A DNA stretch of 58,352 bases, taken from Rhodospirillales bacterium (lineage in GTDB: Bacteria; Pseudomonadota; Alphaproteobacteria; BOG-932; Roseiterribacteraceae). Every line of letters starts with the position of its first letter. The first letter of the stretch is position 1. The position numbers were made by a program, and so were the translations under genes. This document shows, piece by piece, positions 1-7,562 of the stretch. The DNA is taken from NCBI GenBank assembly GCA_028291345.1, contig JAQGIF010000263.1, positions 1 through 58,352 of the forward strand, written 5' to 3'. The notes beneath the pieces are model-generated. The model was not told the origin of the DNA and did not search any database. It saw nothing but the letters and a program-made list of their open reading frames with translations.

Positions 1-1
1 G

Positions 2-175
2 GCACTGGGTTTCATGTATACCGCCATGTATATCGGCAATTTCCTCAACCCCCTGATCATGACGCCGGCGCGGGAGGCGATCGGCAATCATCAGGTTTTC
101 TTGACGGTCGGTCTTTTGCTGGCCGTCGCTGCCGCCGCGCAGGCGCTGGTCAAGCGTTCGGTCATCTCGGACTAG
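2..175 (+). CDS. MFS transporter, C-terminal end (partial)
   Basis: The window opens inside this gene; 57 codons and a TAG stop are visible. The peptide has two hydrophobic stretches separated by a short polar loop and ends in a basic tail (VKRSVISD), as in the last two helices of a major facilitator superfamily permease. The phrase GNFLNPLI resembles the helix 11 region of drug or metabolite efflux MFS proteins. The substrate cannot be told. The stop codon's T and A are the TA target of the adjacent IS element, and its G is the first base of the element. Removing the element restores the same TAG followed by TGA, so the protein is not shortened. Confidence 0.6.
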   Translation, partial: ALGFMYTAMYIGNFLNPLIMTPAREAIGNHQVFLTVGLLLAVAAAAQALVKRSVISD

Positions 176-190
176 TACCGCTGCACAGAG
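175..190. repeat. IS630 left terminal inverted repeat
   Basis: GTACCGCTGCACAGAG directly after the TA dinucleotide at 173-174. It pairs with the right repeat at 1643-1658 with one mismatch, at base 177. Confidence 0.85.
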
Positions 191-191
191 A

Positions 192-1307
192 TTATGACTC
201 TTTGACGGGATAGGCTTTGCGGAGTTTTTCGCGGGCTTTTTCGGTCGTGAACATCCAGTTGATTTGAGCTTTATCGGCGTTACGACGTCGCTCCCACGCG
301 GCGATTTCCGCGACGAGTTGATCCTTGTCGTCGATGCGACGGTCGAGGCACTGGCTTCTGAGGACGCCGATTTCGATCTCGACCATATTGAGCCAGCTGG
401 CGTGTTTGGGGGTGTGGTGGAACTCCAGCCGCTTGAGGACGCGTCGCGCTTCGGGAGCAGGAAAGGCGTCGTAGAGCGCGCCTGCAGAATGGGTCGAGAG
501 GTTGTCCATCACCACCCGGATGACCGGGGCGTCGGGATAAAAGACATCGACCAGATCGCGCATGCAGTGGGCGAAGTCCTGGTTGGTGCGTCGGTCTGTG
601 ACCTTCACCTTGCGCCAGGGCCGGTGGGCGTCGAGAAAGACGAACAGATTGACCGTTCCATTGCGGCGATATTCGCAATCGTAGCGCTCAAGCTGGCCCG
701 GCTTGGCCGGGATTGGTTCTCGCACCTCGCCGATGAGCTGGGTCGGGCTCTCGTCGAAGCAGATGACCGGCCGACTGGGATCGGGCGCTTCCGCATAGAG
801 GTCGAGCACGTCCTCCATCCGGGCGACATATTCGCCATCGACCTTGGGAATGCACCACATGTCTTTGCGCCATGGCTTCAGATCGTTCTCCGCCAGCCTG
901 CGGCGCACCGTCTCGCGGGAAAGTTCGTCATGCCCGGTGAGCCTGATCAGTTCTCCAGCTAAAAGCTCAAGGGTCCAGCGGGCTCGTCCTGGCGGCGGCT
1001 TGGAGCAGGCGGTCGCCACCAGCAGCGCTTCCTCCTTGCCGGACAGCTTGCGCATGGCTCCCGGACGCGGCTCCTCACTCAACGCGCCCTCCAGGTTGGC
1101 TTCCACGAAGCGGCGTCTGGTGCGGTAAATGGTCGATCCGCTGACCCGCAGGGTCGCGGCGACCTGCTCGTCGCCGGCGCCCGCATCGGCGGCCAGAAGG
1201 ATCTGTGCCCGCTTGAGCTTGCGCGCGGCGTGCCAGCCACCACTCAAAAGCGCGGCCAGTTCATCACGTTCCGGTTGGCTGAGTTCGACGCGATACCGTA
1301 TATTCAT
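192..1307 (-). CDS. IS630-family transposase
   Basis: A 371-residue transposase. The N-terminal third is a helix-turn-helix region (about residues 10-75, with the phrase VAATLRVSGSTIYRTRRRF) that would bind the element ends. The C-terminal half is a DDE-type RNase-H-fold catalytic domain. I assign the acidic triad to D in ICFDESPTQ, D in VVMDNLSTH and E in WLNMVEIEI, the usual IS630 positions; all three are present and the frame is unbroken. The stop codon lies one base inside the left inverted repeat. The gene starts 28 bases from a divergent small HTH ORF. Confidence 0.9.
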   Translation of the reverse strand: MNIRYRVELSQPERDELAALLSGGWHAARKLKRAQILLAADAGAGDEQVAATLRVSGSTIYRTRRRFVEANLEGALSEEPRPGAMRKLSGKEEALLVATACSKPPPGRARWTLELLAGELIRLTGHDELSRETVRRRLAENDLKPWRKDMWCIPKVDGEYVARMEDVLDLYAEAPDPSRPVICFDESPTQLIGEVREPIPAKPGQLERYDCEYRRNGTVNLFVFLDAHRPWRKVKVTDRRTNQDFAHCMRDLVDVFYPDAPVIRVVMDNLSTHSAGALYDAFPAPEARRVLKRLEFHHTPKHASWLNMVEIEIGVLRSQCLDRRIDDKDQLVAEIAAWERRRNADKAQINWMFTTEKAREKLRKAYPVKES

Positions 1308-1335
1308 CCGAGCCTCCTTGCGGTCGAAGGCCCAG

Positions 1336-1929
1336 ATGAATCCTAAAATGAATCAAATCTTTGGCGAAAACGCTCCAGCCACAGAGCCCCGCTTCAGCAC
1401 CACGCAGGGCCAATACTTAGCCTTCATATACGCCTATAGCCGCATCTTCAGACGGCCCCCAGCCGAAGCCGATATGCAGCGACATTTCCAGGTCACCGCC
1501 CCGTCCGTCCATCAAATGGTGCTCACCCTCGAACGCAACGGCCTCATCAAGCGCGAGCCAGGCGTCGCCCGCAGCATCCAACTGGTGATCGCCCCAGAGC
1601 ACCTCCCGATCCTCCGCGGAGACGCCGCAAACCCGTCAAATCCTCTGTGCAGCGGCACTAGTGAGAGCCGCGCGTCACCGACTATTGAGTGCCCGCGCGG
1701 CCGCCGTCGGCTTATCACACAGCTCCTATCCCTGAACGTGCGCCTCCAGGAACCACAGCGCCTTGTCAAGCGCCCGGGAATAGGCGGTGAAGATATCCGC
1801 CGTGTCGGCGTCGCCTGCTTCGTCTGCCTCATCGATCGCGGCCCGCACCTGGTTGGCGGCCTTGGCATAGCGTTCGATCAAAGCATTCAGATGGTCGTCG
1901 GATTTGTGGATATCGGTCGGATAGGCTGA
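1336..1929 (+). CDS. IS-borne winged-helix (LexA/MarR-like) small protein, reads out of the element
   Basis: The first 95 or so residues, from MNPKMNQ or the second ATG at 1348, form a compact winged-helix domain (QGQYLAFIYAYSRIF... VTAPSVHQMVLTLERNGLI), much like the LexA N-terminal DNA-binding fold. A small regulator of this kind is often found beside IS630 transposases. There is no stop before the right inverted repeat, so translation runs through 1643-1658 and ends at 1929 in DNA antisense to dps. The roughly 90 C-terminal residues are therefore flank-derived and probably meaningless. A role in controlling the divergent transposase promoter is inferred. The domain is likely real, the full length doubtful. 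Confidence 0.55.
   Translation: MNPKMNQIFGENAPATEPRFSTTQGQYLAFIYAYSRIFRRPPAEADMQRHFQVTAPSVHQMVLTLERNGLIKREPGVARSIQLVIAPEHLPILRGDAANPSNPLCSGTSESRASPTIECPRGRRRLITQLLSLNVRLQEPQRLVKRPGIGGEDIRRVGVACFVCLIDRGPHLVGGLGIAFDQSIQMVVGFVDIGRIG
1643..1658. repeat. IS630 right terminal inverted repeat
   Basis: CTCTGTGCAGCGGCAC immediately before TA at 1659-1660. It is the reverse complement of the left end apart from one base. Confidence 0.85.
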
Positions 1930-2208
1930 CAATGTGGAGGCCTTCGCGACAACCTGGGCAGTGCCGAGTGCGGTTCCACCCAGCTGTACGACCCGCTCGG
2001 CCATAGTATCGACATGAACGTCGATTTCCGTCCGGAAACCGTCGATCATCTCATGCAGCGCGATGAACTGCGGTCCCTTGATATTCCAATGCGCCTGCTT
2101 GGTCAGCAAGGCCAAGTCGATTCCATCGGCCAAGCGGGCATTCAGTAGCTCCACCGCTATTTTTTTTGAGTTGGAATTCAGATCGTTGCCTGTCGGGTAC
2201 AGTTTCAT
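1726..2208 (-). CDS. dps: Dps, DNA-binding ferritin-like stress protein
   Basis: 160 residues, very close to enterobacterial Dps along its whole length. The hallmark segment KQAHWNIKGPQFIALHEMID and the following FRTEID carry the ferroxidase-site His, Asp and Glu shared between subunits. TMAERVVQLGG and the C-terminal ALWFLEAHVQG are also typical. Dps forms a dodecameric shell that oxidises iron with hydrogen peroxide and, in many species, coats DNA in stationary phase. The short lysine-bearing N-terminus (MKLYPTGNDLNSNSKK) could serve DNA contact. A GAGG-type ribosome site precedes the ATG. The gene stands alone, and its 3' end faces the IS element. Confidence 0.95.
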   Translation of the reverse strand: MKLYPTGNDLNSNSKKIAVELLNARLADGIDLALLTKQAHWNIKGPQFIALHEMIDGFRTEIDVHVDTMAERVVQLGGTALGTAQVVAKASTLSAYPTDIHKSDDHLNALIERYAKAANQVRAAIDEADEAGDADTADIFTAYSRALDKALWFLEAHVQG

Positions 2209-2760
2209 CGTTACGCCTCAATTGGGTTTGGAAATATAGATGAAAGGTGGTTGCCCGACCGGGTCTCTTCAATGCGTGACCGGGGCTTGCCACGGCTCTT
2301 CCTTCGAGCTGTGTACGATTTGTCTTCGATGCCGCCACCCCGTCATTTCCTCGACCCTAGCCCTTGGCCCTTGGTACCAGCCGTAGGCCTCTGCCCCAGC
2401 CCCTTGGCCTTGGGCCCTCATCTCAAGCGCGAGCGGACGCACCATGGCGGTCACCGTTCTTACCTTTTTCTGATCGGTGCTCGCGATCTATCTCGCCTGC
2501 CTGCCGGATTGCCCGCTTTTTCTCGGGAGGTAAACGTTATCGATGGAAAAGCGTTTCAGCCGCAGGCCTGCACTTTTGAACTAAATCATAAGATTGCTTG
2601 AATTAAAGACCGACAACAACTCTGAATGGACCGTCCATCCGAAGGGGCAGGGCATCGGTCTTCCAATCGAGTCGAGTCAGGGAGCAAGTAGCTAGGTTTA
2701 CATAAATTTTAATAAAATTAGATAGATATGCGTTTCATGCGGATCGCCGTGTCGCTCGAC
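2209..2760. other. Long intergenic region between dps and the DSF synthase gene
   Basis: About 550 bases with no convincing gene. Open frames here lack ribosome sites and resemble no family. The 2209-2260 part should hold the dps promoter. A CCTTGG-rich stretch (about 2357-2410) has small direct repeats of no clear meaning. From about 2690 the DNA becomes strongly AT-rich (runs of AAATTTTAATAAAATTA), which stands out in this GC-rich genome and may be an upstream activating or protein-binding tract for the rpfF promoter. Confidence 0.5.
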
Positions 2761-2761
2761 C

Positions 2762-2830
2762 TTACAGCAATATCTTGTCATTATTATAATGGGCTATTGC
2801 AGTAAGCGTGGCATTCTTACTGCAATAGCC
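2762..2830 (+). promoter_or_regulatory. rpfF promoter and 15-bp perfect inverted repeat
   Basis: A perfect TATAAT lies at 2785-2790. A weak -35 candidate (TTACAG, 2762-2767) is 17 bases upstream. Two bases after the TATAAT begins an uninterrupted 15-bp inverted repeat, GGCTATTGCAGTAAG at 2792-2806 with its exact complement at 2816-2830 and a 9-base spacer. It covers the expected transcription start, so it is well placed for a repressor operator. As RNA, part of it could fold at the 5' end of the rpfF leader. There is no T-run typical of a terminator, only TGTTTT after the right arm. Confidence 0.5.
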
Positions 2831-2900
2831 TGTTTTATCAGCATGTTTCGCGTGCCGGAAATTTTCAATCCCGTCGATACCAACCCAAGGAGTCCCGTAA

Positions 2901-3893
2901 ATGACTTATCTGCAAAAGAAATTCGGTCTGCCCGCTCTCGTCTCCGACGCTTCCGCCCATCAGGCGTTCGGCGCCGATCTTGCCACGAATCAAAGCCTTG
3001 TTCCGGCGCATGTCGAAGTCGGCGCCCAGCATTATGACAATCTGGACGTCGAAATTGATCCAGAGGCGCGCACCTATTGGTGCTCGATGCTTCCGCAGGG
3101 CCGGGGCAGTTTTACACCCGGGCTGCTGCAAGACCTCATCGGCATGCAAAAATCCATCGAACGTATGTTTGCTGAACGCACCCATGAGGCAAAGCCTCCG
3201 TTCGATTATTTCGTCCTTGCGTCGCGTTGCCCAGGAATATTCAACCGAGGCGGAGATCTCGGGCTGTTCGCCGAGAAGATCCGCCTCGGTGAGCGCGATG
3301 CGCTTCGCAGCTATGCACATAGCTGCATCGAAGCGGTTTATAATGGTTATGTCTCTTTCAACTCTCCCGTGGTGACGATCGCCCTCGTGCAGGGCGAAGC
3401 GCTTGGCGGGGGCTTCGAAAGCGCGCTGGCGCTCGACCTGATCGTCGCCGAGAAAAGCGCACGGATGGGATTCCCGGAAATCCTGTTCAACCTCTTCCCG
3501 GGCATGGGCGCCTACAGCCTCCTGTCGCGCCGCCTCGGTGCCGCTCAGGCCGAAAAGATGATTCTGAGCGGTAAGATTTACACAGCTGAGGAGTTGCATG
3601 AGATAGGCATCGTCGATGTCTTGGCTGAAGACGGCGAGGGCGAGCTCGCGACGCGCGAATATATCGATCGGCATGCTTATCGGCATAATGCTTATCGGGC
3701 GGTGTTTCAGACGCGCAAGCGCGTGAACCCCGTCACGTTCAACGAGCTGCGCGACGTCACCGACATCTGGGTGGAGGCTGCGATGGGCCTCTCCGAGTCG
3801 GATCTGCGCCGGATGGGGCGCCTGACCGCGGCGCAGGATCGCCGCCAGACATCGCGGAACATGGCGATGGTCGCGTCCGTGTCGGCGGAATAA
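2901..3893 (+). CDS. rpfF: RpfF-type DSF (cis-2-enoyl fatty acid) signal synthase
   Basis: 330 residues of the crotonase (enoyl-CoA hydratase) superfamily, RpfF branch. RpfF proteins turn acyl-ACP into a cis-2-unsaturated fatty acid by dehydratase and thioesterase steps; the product diffuses between cells as a quorum signal. The two catalytic glutamates of Xanthomonas RpfF (E141 and E161) have counterparts E173 in LGGGFESALALD and E193 in MGFPEILFNLFPGMGAYS, with the same 20-residue spacing. The long N-terminal extension and helical C-terminus also fit RpfF rather than a metabolic hydratase. AAGGAG lies about 9 bases before the ATG. The gene converges on an rpfC homologue, the normal rpf partner, across a hairpin terminator. 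Confidence 0.9.
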   Translation: MTYLQKKFGLPALVSDASAHQAFGADLATNQSLVPAHVEVGAQHYDNLDVEIDPEARTYWCSMLPQGRGSFTPGLLQDLIGMQKSIERMFAERTHEAKPPFDYFVLASRCPGIFNRGGDLGLFAEKIRLGERDALRSYAHSCIEAVYNGYVSFNSPVVTIALVQGEALGGGFESALALDLIVAEKSARMGFPEILFNLFPGMGAYSLLSRRLGAAQAEKMILSGKIYTAEELHEIGIVDVLAEDGEGELATREYIDRHAYRHNAYRAVFQTRKRVNPVTFNELRDVTDIWVEAAMGLSESDLRRMGRLTAAQDRRQTSRNMAMVASVSAE

Positions 3894-3950
3894 CGCCGCC
3901 TTTGGGAAGTTATTGAAGGCCGGATACGGCTGGCCATCGATATTGGGGGC

Positions 3951-3983
3951 AACGGCAAGGGGTATACGGGACCCCTTGCCGTT
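3951..3983. terminator. Bidirectional hairpin terminator between rpfF and rpfC
   Basis: A perfect 13-bp inverted repeat (AACGGCAAGGGGT / ACCCCTTGCCGTT) with a 7-base loop, in the gap between two convergent genes. The stem is GC-rich with A/T ends and is followed by GTTCTTCG. The U-tract is modest, but position and strength fit a shared transcription terminator. Confidence 0.65.
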
Positions 3984-4127
3984 CTTCGTCCCGGATGTCT
4001 GTTCGATATAGAAGGAATCGAGCGCCCGAGTAGCCGGTGCGATGACGCAATGTTTCGCGCTTTTGTACCTTAAATGATTCCGGTCCAGCCGATCATCAGT
4101 TTTCCCGATATGCAATTCAGCCTGCAC

Positions 4128-6683
4128 TCAGTTCAGACCTTCTGACTGCTCGACGGTCGCCTGGTGCTGAAGCAGCGCGTGACAAACGCGCTCCAACTCC
4201 GCCGTCAGGCGTTCGGCATGCCGCCGCCCATCCAATTGAAGCTCGGTCTCGCCGATCTGTCGCCACTGCAGGCATAGATCGTACAGTCCTTTGGCGCCGA
4301 TATTGGCAGCGCCGCTGCGCAGCGCATGCGCCTGATCGCGGAACATCCGCACATCCACAGCTGCCGCAGCGTCTGCAATCTGTTGCAACAGCACGCCGGC
4401 ATCGCTGATGAATTCCTTGATCAAATCGGCGAGGAAGGCTTTGCCGCCGAGCGCTTCCAACTCGCTGAGGACACGCATGTCGATTGCCGGCAGGGCGATC
4501 GCCGGGCGGAACCTGGGATGGGCGGTAATGTCGGTCACCGGCTGCTTGTTGGTTTCGACGACAGACTCAGCCAGCGCCTTGTTCGGCACCATTGCCTCGA
4601 TGATTTCGATCAGACGCGACGGTTCGACCGGCTTCGTGATGCACGCGTCCATCCCGGCGTCGGTGCAACGCTGCGCCACTTCAGGCGTGATGTCGGCGGT
4701 GAGCGCGACGATCGGCAGATGCGGTAGTCCCAGGGCGGTGAAGCGGTACAGTTTGGTCGCCTCCAATCCGTTCATGATCGGCATATTAACGTCCATTAAC
4801 ACCAGATCGAAATTCGTCTGTTCTAGGGCGTCCAGTGCTTCCTCGCCGTTGCCGACCACCTCGGATTGATGGCCGGCGCGTTCGAGTATCTTGGCCAGGA
4901 CTCGCTGATTGGTGCGGTTGTCGTCGGCGACCAGGATATTCAGCTTGCGCGCCGGCCTTGCCGTTGGCGCATCGGCAACGGGGGCGACAGTGGGGACCAG
5001 TGCACTGCCGCGCTGGCCGCAGGCGATCAGCAGCGCCGCCTGCAATTCCCGCTCGTCGATCGCCGGCGACAGCAAGGAGGTGAAATGCCGCCGGACCGCT
5101 ATCTCGGGCAGGCCGGTGGCGTGGACGTCGTCGATGAGAATTATCGGCAGCCGGCCGGTCGGATCGAGTCCCAGCAATGCGGAGGCCAGCGCATCGGCAT
5201 CGGCGATCAGGCCTTCCTTGTGCAGGATAAGCGTCCGTGGTGTTCCGTCGGGCACGACGCGCAGCAGGTTGATTGCCTGCGCGGCGGTCGCGGCAATCTG
5301 GATGCCGGCCTTCCAAGGCGCAGCCAGATCGGTGATGCGTCGGGCCATGTCCTTGTCGGACGACAACAGGATGATCTTTGCGTCCGCAAAACTGATTTCG
5401 CGCTCAGTAGGCAGCTGACGGTCCAGGTCCAGCGTAAACCAGAAATTGCTGCCCACACCGAGCGTGCTGTTGACGCCGATCTCGCCGCCCAGCAATTCCA
5501 CCAGCCGGCGGCAGATGGCAAGGCCGAGGCCGGTTCCACCGAACCGATCGATGATGGTTTCATCGGCCTGTGTGAAGCTGTTGAAGATGCGCCCGACAGC
5601 ATCTTCGGCGATCCCGACGCCGGTGTCCGAGACCTCGAAGCGCAATCGCAGCCGCGTACTCGACAGTGGGGTCGCGTCGACCGAGAGGGTGACGCTGCCG
5701 GAGTCGGTGAATTTCACCGCATTGCCGGCCAGGTTCATCAGAATTTCGTGCAGATGGCGCTGGTCGCCGCGCAGGTTCAGCGGCGTGCGAGTCGTAATGT
5801 GGAGGCCGAGGCGCAGGTTCTTCGCCCTGGCCTGGGCGGTCACCATTCCGCGCACATCGGCCAACATCGCCGCCAGGTCGAAATCGACCTCATGCGTCGG
5901 CATATGGCCGGCTTCGATGCGCGACAGGTCCAATATGCCGTCGATGAGCGACAGCAGCGATTTGGCGGCGCCCTGGACCGTGCGGGCCATATCCTGCTGC
6001 TCGACATCTAATTCGGTGTCGGTCAGCAGCCAGCTCATGCCGATAATCGCGTTCAGCGGAGTTCTCAGCTCATGGCTGACACTGGCCAGGAACAGGCTCT
6101 TCGCCTGGTTCGCTTGTTCGGCCTGATGCTTGGCATGGGACAGTTTGCGGATCAGCGTGCCGGAATAAAGCGGAAGGACCAGCAGGCCGATGAGCAAGCC
6201 GATTGATAGATCGAGATGGTCGCTCCAGAATGAGGTGGTTGCAACGACGCCGCCGAATCCCGCTATGGCCACCGCCATGGAGGTGAAAAGAGTAGTGATG
6301 CCGAACCGAAAACCGTTGCCGAAGACGATCCATAAATACAGCATGAACAGGACCGTCGCGTTTTCGCCACCGACATGCAGTTGCAAGGACAACGTGCCCA
6401 CATCAACCAGCATCGCAATATGCCGGCGTATCGCCGATCGCTGGGGGCGGAACAATATGTGAAGGAAGATGGACACCGTTGCGCACGGGTAAAAGCACAT
6501 CACCAGCAGTTGCGCAGTGATGGCGCCAGATCCGTTGATGGCAAGATAGAGGACGATGATGAGACAGATCGCGAGCCGATTAAAGCTCATCTCAAGCTCG
6601 CTATCCGGCCTGCCGCGTATCGATGGCAAGACGCGGTTTAGGGCCGGAAACGATAAACGGCGGGTGAAATCACGCAAGCACAT
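4128..6683 (-). CDS. rpfC: RpfC-type hybrid sensor histidine kinase (DSF receptor)
   Basis: 851 residues, arranged like RpfC. A short cytoplasmic N-terminus carries RPDSELEM, matching the conserved DSE stretch before the RpfC sensor. Five or six membrane helices follow (about 38-178), then HisKA with H204 in [11 protein letters not shown], and HATPase with N-box [10 protein letters not shown]1 DTGVGI and G2 GGTGLGL. A second, degenerate receiver-like stretch (about 433-555) lacks the acidic pocket. A true receiver (about 581-700) has phosphoacceptor D631 in VLMDVNMP, and an Hpt domain has H786 in [14 protein letters not shown]. In Xanthomonas, RpfC senses DSF, binds and restrains RpfF, and passes phosphate to RpfG. 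The N-terminal motif supports the long start at 6683, which has no obvious ribosome site. Confidence 0.88.
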   Translation of the reverse strand: MCLRDFTRRLSFPALNRVLPSIRGRPDSELEMSFNRLAICLIIVLYLAINGSGAITAQLLVMCFYPCATVSIFLHILFRPQRSAIRRHIAMLVDVGTLSLQLHVGGENATVLFMLYLWIVFGNGFRFGITTLFTSMAVAIAGFGGVVATTSFWSDHLDLSIGLLIGLLVLPLYSGTLIRKLSHAKHQAEQANQAKSLFLASVSHELRTPLNAIIGMSWLLTDTELDVEQQDMARTVQGAAKSLLSLIDGILDLSRIEAGHMPTHEVDFDLAAMLADVRGMVTAQARAKNLRLGLHITTRTPLNLRGDQRHLHEILMNLAGNAVKFTDSGSVTLSVDATPLSSTRLRLRFEVSDTGVGIAEDAVGRIFNSFTQADETIIDRFGGTGLGLAICRRLVELLGGEIGVNSTLGVGSNFWFTLDLDRQLPTEREISFADAKIILLSSDKDMARRITDLAAPWKAGIQIAATAAQAINLLRVVPDGTPRTLILHKEGLIADADALASALLGLDPTGRLPIILIDDVHATGLPEIAVRRHFTSLLSPAIDERELQAALLIACGQRGSALVPTVAPVADAPTARPARKLNILVADDNRTNQRVLAKILERAGHQSEVVGNGEEALDALEQTNFDLVLMDVNMPIMNGLEATKLYRFTALGLPHLPIVALTADITPEVAQRCTDAGMDACITKPVEPSRLIEIIEAMVPNKALAESVVETNKQPVTDITAHPRFRPAIALPAIDMRVLSELEALGGKAFLADLIKEFISDAGVLLQQIADAAAAVDVRMFRDQAHALRSGAANIGAKGLYDLCLQWRQIGETELQLDGRRHAERLTAELERVCHALLQHQATVEQSEGLN

Positions 6684-6746
6684 TGCTGTACTGTAACATT
6701 ATTTTGTTATCGCGGTCTTATCACCATCTCCTCGGAGCAGTCGCGG

Positions 6747-7316
6747 TTAGATGCTGCGTATTCCGGCGCGCCGGAAATCCAGATCATCCGCGGTCCGGGA
6801 TGTAAAAATTGATGTTCCATTGGGGCGCGCTATGCCTCGGGCGAGCGGTCGGATCGACACCCCGCCGAAAATATAGCTGAGCGATCGATCTTCGTCGGCC
6901 AGCGGCATCAGCGCGATCTCGACGCTGCAAAGTTCGGTCGCCTTGCGGAATGTTCCCGCCGCCAAAGTCGGTGCCGCGGATTGCACCACAAGCGCGAAGG
7001 CCTCCCGCCAGAATGGGGTGAATTCGCCGAATTCGATTTCGTGGATCAACTGGCCGCGCATTTCATGCCCATAGGCGTTCGTGGTCTCACTGCCGAGCAG
7101 CCGGATGCGCGGCCCGGCCGTCGTCATCTCGGCCATTAGCGCGACCGGCAGCAGACGCGGAATCTCGATTGGGTCGATTTGGCCACGGGCTGGCATCGGA
7201 CGATCCTGGCGTTTTTCGTTCCAGTAACGAAGCAGCGCCCGCAAACGGGCGCTTCTTAGCGTTTCGCCCGCCGTTTCCATCCGCAGCGGCTCAACCATGG
7301 ACATCCCCCCTCGCAT
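6747..7316 (-). CDS. PAS_5-family PAS-domain protein
   Basis: A single-domain protein of about 189 residues (or 183 from the later ATG at 7298, which has the better GAGGGGGG ribosome site). The sequence LLRYWNEKRQDRPMPARGQIDPIEIPRLLPVALMAEM, then RIRLLGSETTNAYGHEMRGQLI, is the alphaproteobacterial PAS_5 pattern. These proteins are usually stand-alone sensory or adaptor modules without an enzymatic output; the ligand is unknown. It lies 63 bases upstream of rpfC on the same strand and diverges from the REC-PAS-kinase gene, so a part in the same signalling circuit is plausible but inferred. Confidence 0.75.
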   Translation of the reverse strand: MRGGMSMVEPLRMETAGETLRSARLRALLRYWNEKRQDRPMPARGQIDPIEIPRLLPVALMAEMTTAGPRIRLLGSETTNAYGHEMRGQLIHEIEFGEFTPFWREAFALVVQSAAPTLAAGTFRKATELCSVEIALMPLADEDRSLSYIFGGVSIRPLARGIARPNGTSIFTSRTADDLDFRRAGIRSI

Positions 7317-7562
7317 TTGAACAACCCCACCGCATGGACGGCTTGGCAGTGGGAGAGGTCCGCGGATTTCCCTGCCAAAAGAGTCCCGACAGGGCGATGG
7401 CGTAAACCCCTTCAAGGATACTCGGAAAGCTGCTATTCATTAATAGTAACATTGCCGGTCTGAAAGAGATTTTTAATACTGGATTTAAACCTCGATTTTG
7501 CCGGCTAGAAGCAATCGCGAGCAGGCTTATCGGTGAAGGGATTGTAAAGGAAAGATTTTAAT
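7317..7562. promoter_or_regulatory. Divergent intergenic region
   Basis: 246 bases between the PAS_5 gene (leftward) and the REC-PAS-kinase gene (rightward). It becomes AT-rich from about 7430 to 7495 (ATTCATTAATAGTAAC, then TTTTTAATACTGG). It must hold the promoters of both units. I could not fix -10 and -35 elements with confidence. Confidence 0.4.

Larger units (their letters stand above)
175..1658. mobile_element. IS630-family insertion sequence, complete
   Basis: A 1484-bp element bounded by 16-bp inverted repeats (175-190 and 1643-1658) with one mismatch. It is flanked on both sides by TA (173-174 and 1659-1660), the usual target duplication of the IS630/Tc1-mariner group. It carries a transposase on the minus strand and a small helix-turn-helix ORF on the plus strand. 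The ends are nearly identical and the transposase frame is intact, which suggests a fairly recent, possibly active copy. It sits at the stop codon of the upstream MFS gene and beyond the 3' end of dps. Confidence 0.85.

Noticed and set aside
2775-2790. TTGTCA as the -35 of the rpfF promoter
   Set aside because: It is only 4 bases from the TATAAT, far too close; a weaker TTACAG at 17-base spacing was used instead.
2865-4127. A 420-codon open frame on the minus strand opposite rpfF
   Set aside because: It is the antisense shadow of a GC-rich gene: no ribosome site, no recognisable domain, and rpfF on the other strand is clear.
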